In this document: in pieces, positions 58,501-64,000 of the stretch | Layout of the letters: every line of letters starts with the position of its first letter | Numbering within the stretch: position 1 is the stretch's first letter | From: Turritopsis dohrnii | Lineage: Eukaryota > Cnidaria > Hydrozoa > Anthoathecata > Oceaniidae | Direction of reading: 5' to 3' | Assembly (NCBI GenBank): GCA_027922465.2 | Contig: BQMF02000624.1 | Coordinates: 1 to 64,000 of the forward strand | Length of the DNA stretch: 64,000 nucleotides | Notes under the pieces: generated by a model | Seen by the model: only the letters and a program-made list of their open reading frames with translations | Database searches by the model: none | What the model was told of the DNA's origin: nothing | Translations under genes and position numbers: made by a program

Positions 58501-61402
58501 GATTTTACTTAAAGAAAGGAAGCTCAGGTAAATTATGAGAGGAACCTTCTTTATGATTTCAATCTGCTTCCTTAGTCTCAATACTGCACAATCTATCTGC
58601 AACAAATCAATCTTCATTTCGTTGGTCAGCGGAAGGTTAGAAGTAATCCAGTGTGAAAACTCTAAAACGTGAAAATACAAAGATAATTCATTTACACGCC
58701 CTTCCAATTCCACCCTGGCGTTTCTTGGCTATTTCTTGAGGGTTGACTTCTATACAACGTAGGTAATGAAAAAACGACATTTATCAAAAAAACAAAAACA
58801 ACCTGAATCAAGATCAAGATCTATAAATCGTCAATCCGTTGGATTCACACCTCGAGAACAAAGAAAATCAGGCAGAGGTTGGTGGCGTCCAGAATACGTC
58901 GAAGTCGAAGTTTAGGGTATAATCACCAACTGAACACGTTATCAAGTTGAAATTTAGGGTATACTCACCAACTGGACTCGTAGGTAATAACTCGAAATTA
59001 AGATTCTGGTTCCAATTGTGTATTTCATTGATCAAACAATCCATCAAGAAATACTATATCAAACATGATGTGACAGGATTAGAGAATAGTGTTGTTTGGA
59101 CGCAACAAGTTGGCTATGTAAACTAGAATAGTGTTGTTTGAACGTAACAAGTTGGCTGGGCATACCGAAAGGAGAATAATAACTCAAATAATACTTTGAT
59201 TGATTAAACATTAAACTACATGAAACAGACTTATGATAGTCGATGTTTTTTTTTAAAAAAAAAAAAATTCGAAAATTAGTTCCGAGATATTTAAGGCAAC
59301 TTAAAGTTGTTTTTTTTTTTCAAAGCATTATCACCATGGCAACGTGACATCACAACGTTCAAAATGAAATTGCAATTCAAAAGACTGACTGTCGTCAATT
59401 TTTAAAATTCATACAAACATTACACAAAGAAACAATTGTTCTCCTTTAATATACACAGAATACGAATCAACTGTACAAACCGGATTATATAGTCTGTAAA
59501 CCCAACCTTGTACAGAAGAGAGGCTGCAATAAAGGATCTACAAAAATAATGGCACTATTGGTAGAGCACAGGGATGGGAAGCATTAGAAGCATATAGTGA
59601 GCAGCCCGTACCTGAGCTTTTTTGGGATTAAACCCAGCAAGATATCTCGATTCAGCTTGCTTCCACGGGTGAGTTTCTACATAACAACGATTGGCAATCA
59701 CTTGACTACGTATTCCATTTGGCGGATGTAGCTGCGAAAAGAATTGTCCCGAAGGAGGATAAGATGGCATATTAGCATCTGAAAGGATTTGTATTTTACC
59801 CATAATCACACTGTAAATGAAAAGGGAACTCCATCAGGAATTGTATTATAATGAAATCTTGTTTTCATAAATTTCACAAGAATTTCTTGATCTCATGAAA
59901 TATCTCCTGAAAGAAAAGCTTAAACAATATCATTCATACCCATCCAGTTGTGTTGATTTACTCAAGATTTTGAAACGTTGCCTGCCCTCTGCTTTGATAC
60001 TTATATAAGGCAATCCATGCACTTCTTCGTCTTTGACAGAAAATATTTCACAAGTCACACCAACATCTGCTATACCACTAGTAACTCTCCCAGAAGCAGC
60101 TGCTTCACGATGAGAAGATGCCCTAACACAAAAGTTCGAGAAGTCGAAAACGACAAGGTTGTGAAAGAGTTAAATCAAACATCCTAAAGACCGTGAATGA
60201 CTGGAATGACATCATACCTTGCAAAGATGAGTCCAAATGTTTTATCAGCTGCGATGACTTTCCTCATCATTGAAGTCAGCTGAAATAATATTCTATTATC
60301 ACTGCATGCACTGGACGAGGTGAAGAGGTGATACCAGCAATAATACTGGGAAGGATTCAATTGAACTTACTGTAACAATGCATGGAAGTAAATTAGAATA
60401 AGAGACAAAACAGAAACATGCCAACCTGTGGATGAAATATATTCAATGGTAAAATCTGTCCAGGGACGAGGACCACACCTGGTTGAAAGAAAAGTGGCAG
60501 AAGAACAATTTCACCGTCCGCATGTATAGTGCGTCCATGCAAATCTTCCATGTTATCACCTAGGTACTGTGAGAAGAGAAAATGACTATGATTTACAAAA
60601 GTAGAAAATTTAATTAGACATTCTGTATACAATATGGTTTTCATGGACTCATGTGTATAAATGATACCTTTATATGTTATTTGCCTTGAGGCTTAGTGTT
60701 TTCACATACTAAAGATAATTAAAAAGAAAATAAACAAAAATGACACTTACTGAATGTGAACATGGTAATGACGTATCAAAGTTTACATTAGTATTTCTGT
60801 CTTTAATCTCATCATCATCATCCTTGTAGTCCTCATCATCATCATCATCATCGTTTATAATTTCAATTCCTAAAAGACACGATGAGCATTGACCAAAATA
60901 GTTTTTAGAAACTTTTGAAACTATATACCTGTTGAAGTGTATTTCAAACGATGAACTTACAGAGAAGCACCAACTTTTTATGTTGCAGTTGCAAAACATA
61001 CATGATGGGCACATAAACAAATCTCCTTCAGTAGATTTGAAATAAGTTGGAATGAGTTGAAAATGCTATTGAAGATTTAGACATTTTTGGAAAGACATTT
61101 TTACCTATTAATTTAAATTGACAGTGAAGAATTAACGTTGAGCATAACAAAAGTAAAATATGTAACATGAGAAATGGGTGTTGCTTACCTTCAACAACGA
61201 CTTCATTTTCAAATATTTCTCTTTCTTCATCATCGTTCATCATTCCATCACTGCCATAATCAGTTTCTATGCTATCAGATGATGAATGTTCAGCATTTTC
61301 TTCATCGCCATGAACAGCCACCAATACATTAATGTCTGATTCAGGATTGTTTTCAAAATCATCGCTGTCACTTTCATCTTGATTGGGCAAATCAGCAGAC
61401 AT
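55596..61402 (-). CDS. CRBN: Cereblon, substrate receptor of the CRL4 ubiquitin ligase
   Basis: Twelve exons: 61189-61402, 60751-60869, 60426-60566, 60218-60279, 59940-60122, 59634-59810, 59481-59523, 58969-59053, 58546-58661, 56924-56988, 56069-56200, 55596-55845. They join to 1587 nt (528 aa; human 442). A long acidic N-terminus ([20 protein letters not shown], later a poly-Asp stretch) precedes the LON-like domain ([49 protein letters not shown]). The helical DDB1-binding part follows ([40 protein letters not shown]). The C-terminal CULT domain has the zinc cysteines (GSC, ECKQC) and the three pocket tryptophans (SWFPGYAWT, GWKF). The human protein recruits substrates with C-terminal cyclic imides to CUL4-DDB1 and is the target of thalidomide-type drugs. 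The borders of exons 6 and 7 use weak donors (GTTTAA, GTTTGT) and are the least certain. Confidence 0.95.
57207..58229. mobile_element. Nested inverted-repeat elements in a CRBN intron
   Basis: The 21-bp ends at 57207-57227 (TCATACAACTACCACAATGC...) and 58209-58229 are exact inverses. Immediately inside or overlapping lies a second pair, CAGGCTGTCAA (57226-57236) and its inverse (58130-58140). A duplicated phrase TTTCTCATTGCATTGTGG sits between the two right ends. The interior near both inner ends is A-rich (AAAATGAAAAAAATAAC-like). Non-coding; at least one transposon, possibly two nested ones. Confidence 0.75.
58918..58985. repeat. Tandem duplication over a CRBN splice donor
   Basis: The phrase TTTAGGGTAT(A)(A/C)TCACCAACTG occurs twice, about 41 bp apart. 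On the minus strand one copy is the exon 8 border (CAGTTG|GTGAGT); the other copy, downstream in the intron, has CAGTTGGTGATT. Confidence 0.8.
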
Positions 61403-61668
61403 GTTTTGTTATTTTTGTTACACCTACAAAAAAAAGATTTGTAGTTGCTTGTCTGCTCTGATATAGTAATAATATAAAATCAACAAATGATTTTTCAAAA
61501 CACTCATTTTAGATAGGTTGCTGCCTAATATCTTTTAACTATATTCTAATTATATTATTATGTACATTTTTAAGTATTTACTGGTAAATTATCTCCTACT
61601 ATTCCAATGAAATGAAATCTTTAAAAAATGCAAAGAGCACAACGTAAACGCATTATAAAATATTCGAA

Positions 61669-64000
61669 TCATGTCATGTCATGCCACATGCCCCTCTTTG
61701 AATGGAACACATGGTAGAAATCTTTGATTTTGATTCGCTCAACTTCATAACCAGATTTAAAGACATTGTCCAGTAGATCCCAATCTTCGTCTCCCCACTT
61801 CTCTTGATATTTATCAACACTCATTCCACCAACAACATCCCAATCCGACTTGTAAATACCAAAGATACCGTAACCAGATATTTCCCAAAATCCATATGGT
61901 TTCTGAGGATTGGCACCACACTGTAATCGAGCTAGCAATGGACTGCAAGCCATTTTCCCCTGAATTGTGTGCTAGAACAATTATTAAAAAATCTTGCTTT
62001 ATAAACTTCTGAAGTGAAAAAATTTAACCAATCAAAAAAATCCAAGTACAAAAAGAAACATCATACCTTCCTGACATGGTCAATGATATTTGATGGGATC
62101 ACAAGATGAAGATCAAGTTGTAATGCAATAGCATTGGGGTTAACTATTGTATTTGCTGCTGCCTGGATGGCTTCAGTTTTATGGAATTTACCTTCCCTTT
62201 TCAACAGCGTATATCGAGGAAGGTTACTTTCTCGCAGTGCACGAACAAGATCGACATCATTGCTATCAAAATCAACAATGATCACATTCATCTTCTCGTC
62301 TTTCGTATCCTCGTAAATTTGTGCTACATTGTTGATAAAGTGCTTGGCCCATCTGCCTTGATGGCCAACAGTAAGTATGATGTTTACTTCAGCATTTTTA
62401 TTCCATTTGAAATCCCGTGGAGTACAAAGAACATTATCATGCTTGGGCAAGTACACATACTCAGAAAAGCGGATATATGTTTCTGTGCCTGTCTGAGAAA
62501 GCTGAAGTTCTACCAAGTAACGATTTCCATTTTCGGGATCGGCATTTTCTTCGACATTTAGAATATTGACTAGAGAATATTTGCTAAAATAAATAATTAT
62601 GAAATAACACAAAAACATTGTAAAATACCTAAACTCCATTTATTTTCGCACAGCACGACCTTACTAAAGATTGAAGGGTTGTGAAAATAGTGAAATTGCT
62701 ACAAAACTTTGTTCAGACTTTGTAGCCCCTCCTGGGGTCTGAGGTCTGGGAGTAAATGAGCAAGAGAGAATGATAACGATCACTGTCAAAATAACTTTTA
62801 AAAATCCGTGAAAATATATTTTTGAGGGAAGCTAAAATTTGAGGTGCCAAAATTTGAGGGAGCAAAAATAAGGGACACGAAAATAAATGAAGGTATATTT
62901 CAAAACACAAAAAAGGACAAAATGTCACTCACTTTCCATGTTTAGACTCAATCGCTTTGAATACTTTCTGAGCAATTTTAATGGCAATATTTTCACCCAG
63001 AACAGGATTACCAAATATGATCTGTTCATATGGTACACTTTCCAATTGGTAAGGTATATCAGTTTGATCATCAGGAAATACAGAGGTGAAGTGCGTTTCC
63101 CAGACACCTTGAAATGTTCTTGTTATTGTTGGTATGTAAGATGGGCGGTAATTACATAGAGGAAATAAATTCTTGACATCAGCTTCATCAATAAAAGGTA
63201 GTAAGTACATTTTATGTCTCATCTGATTCGATTCTGCATGTGGAGATTCAGAGGATGGGAAAAGAAAATGCTTATTTGAAGGAAGTACTTTCTCCTGTAT
63301 CACTTCTTGCTTTCCATATTTACCATCATCATAAAATGCAATTAGATTCTCCTTGTTTATACTTTCAAACCTACTTGATGTACTTTTCCATTTCAGACTG
63401 AACGATCCGGAAATGTCGCTGCTCTTACAGACAATGTCAAAAAAATATCTCTTATTTGAAAGTAAGGGCTGCTTATTAGAAATGGCGTTAAAATTGTTAT
63501 TTTCATTGCTGTTGTGTGACTTAAACAATAACACAGACTCCTCTGGCTCCTCAGAACTGCTGATCCATACGTGGACACTTACTGATACAGCTGAAAGTTG
63601 AAATTGATAAGTACTGGAATGTCTGGGTGAGACAAACCCAAATATTCTCAATCCAGAGTTAATTGCTATATTCTGAATCTCTAAGACTGTTAAAATTCCT
63701 CTAGATACTGGTAAATGAGGAAACAAGGGGTAACTAAATAAATTATTCATGTCTTTGCTGCAAATTTCATACCAGACATGCAAGGAAGCATGCTGCATTT
63801 CTGTAGTATCTGTTCTTGATTGTTTCCAGCGAAATATCTGTGAGTGTTCAATTGAATGATTACTCAGTAATATAGTTTGTTCATTACCTGAAACCATACC
63901 ACGTACTTGTGCATATAAGGGTATGTCATTTCCTTTAACTGCTACTACATAGCTTGGTTTAATCTGCACAAACTGTCTGATTGATTTATTTCTCTCAAAG
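61669..64000 (-). CDS. B4GALNT3: Beta-1,4-N-acetylgalactosaminyltransferase 3/4-like, 3' part (partial)
   Basis: Three exons are in the window: 62933 to beyond 64000, 62067-62583, and 61669-61971 with the stop. The first carries a PA14-like beta domain (INSGLRIFGFVSPRHSSTYQ, KRYFFDIVCKSSDISGSFSL), as in B4GALNT3/4. The second begins the glycosyltransferase domain (VNIILTVGHQGRWAKHFINN, MNVIIVDFDSNDVDLVRALR), with the acidic metal-binding region at ALQLDLHLVIP. The third has GYGIFGIYKSDWDVVGGM, the conserved WGDEDWDLLD (GGED-like motif) and FYHVFHSKRGMW at the C-terminus. The family makes LacdiNAc (GalNAc beta-1,4-GlcNAc) on glycoproteins in the Golgi. The N-terminal cytoplasmic tail and membrane anchor lie past the right edge. 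It cannot be told apart as type 3 or 4. Confidence 0.9.

Noticed and set aside
59612..59633. Alternative end of CRBN exon 6 at 59612 (CAG|GTACGG)
   Set aside because: It is a better-looking donor, but it would put exon 7 in a frame with a stop; the donor at 59634 keeps the frame and gives family-like sequence ([15 protein letters not shown]).

Overview
The window is a eukaryotic, almost certainly metazoan, nuclear genome fragment. It is strongly AT-rich, its genes have many short exons with GT-AG introns, and it holds five clearly recognisable animal genes inside a dense background of small DNA transposons. Intron-rich animal orthologues, Penelope, Tigger and Harbinger relics, tRNA-derived SINE heads and many hairpin MITEs together suggest a basal marine invertebrate. 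A cnidarian, possibly a hydrozoan, is my best guess; this is an inference and not proven by any single marker.

Layout: a fold-back repeat (1-147); a gene-poor stretch; MSL3 on the minus strand (2816-6597, 11 exons, 550 aa); a repeat field (6.8-14.0 kb) with a truncated LINE, copies of an interspersed repeat and two DNA elements with clear target duplications; a roughly 4.8 kb transposon-like unit (about 15.3-20.1 kb) coding for an uncharacterised RNase-H-like protein whose first coding exon is split by a 635-bp MITE; a Penelope remnant and a tRNA-derived SINE (21.3-22.7 kb); MCTS1 on the plus strand (24583-26579, 5 exons, 184 aa); a hypothetical charged protein (28644-29327); a long inverted repeat (33.3-33.9 kb); a 16-exon myotubularin of the MTMR6/7/8 type with a C-terminal FYVE-like zinc finger (35135-46873, 682 aa), whose introns contain nested transposons; a degraded Harbinger transposase (about 47.2-48.4 kb); a possible 126-aa minus-strand gene (49723-50746); a secreted, cysteine-free, highly repetitive protein (51269-54348, 985 aa); cereblon, CRBN (55596-61402, 12 exons, 528 aa, minus); and the 3' half of a PA14-containing beta-1,4-GalNAc transferase, B4GALNT3/4-like (61669->64000, minus).

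For the conserved genes I joined exons by hand using splice signals and family similarity. In MSL3, MCTS1, MTMR, CRBN and the repetitive secreted protein the summed exon lengths are exact multiples of three, which independently supports the models. The genes belong to unrelated pathways (chromatin acetylation, translation re-initiation, phosphoinositide turnover, ubiquitin ligase substrate recognition, glycosylation), and I see no operon-like logic.

The most novel items are the secreted protein built from about 64 copies of a five-residue unit and the transposon-like unit carrying an undescribed protein.
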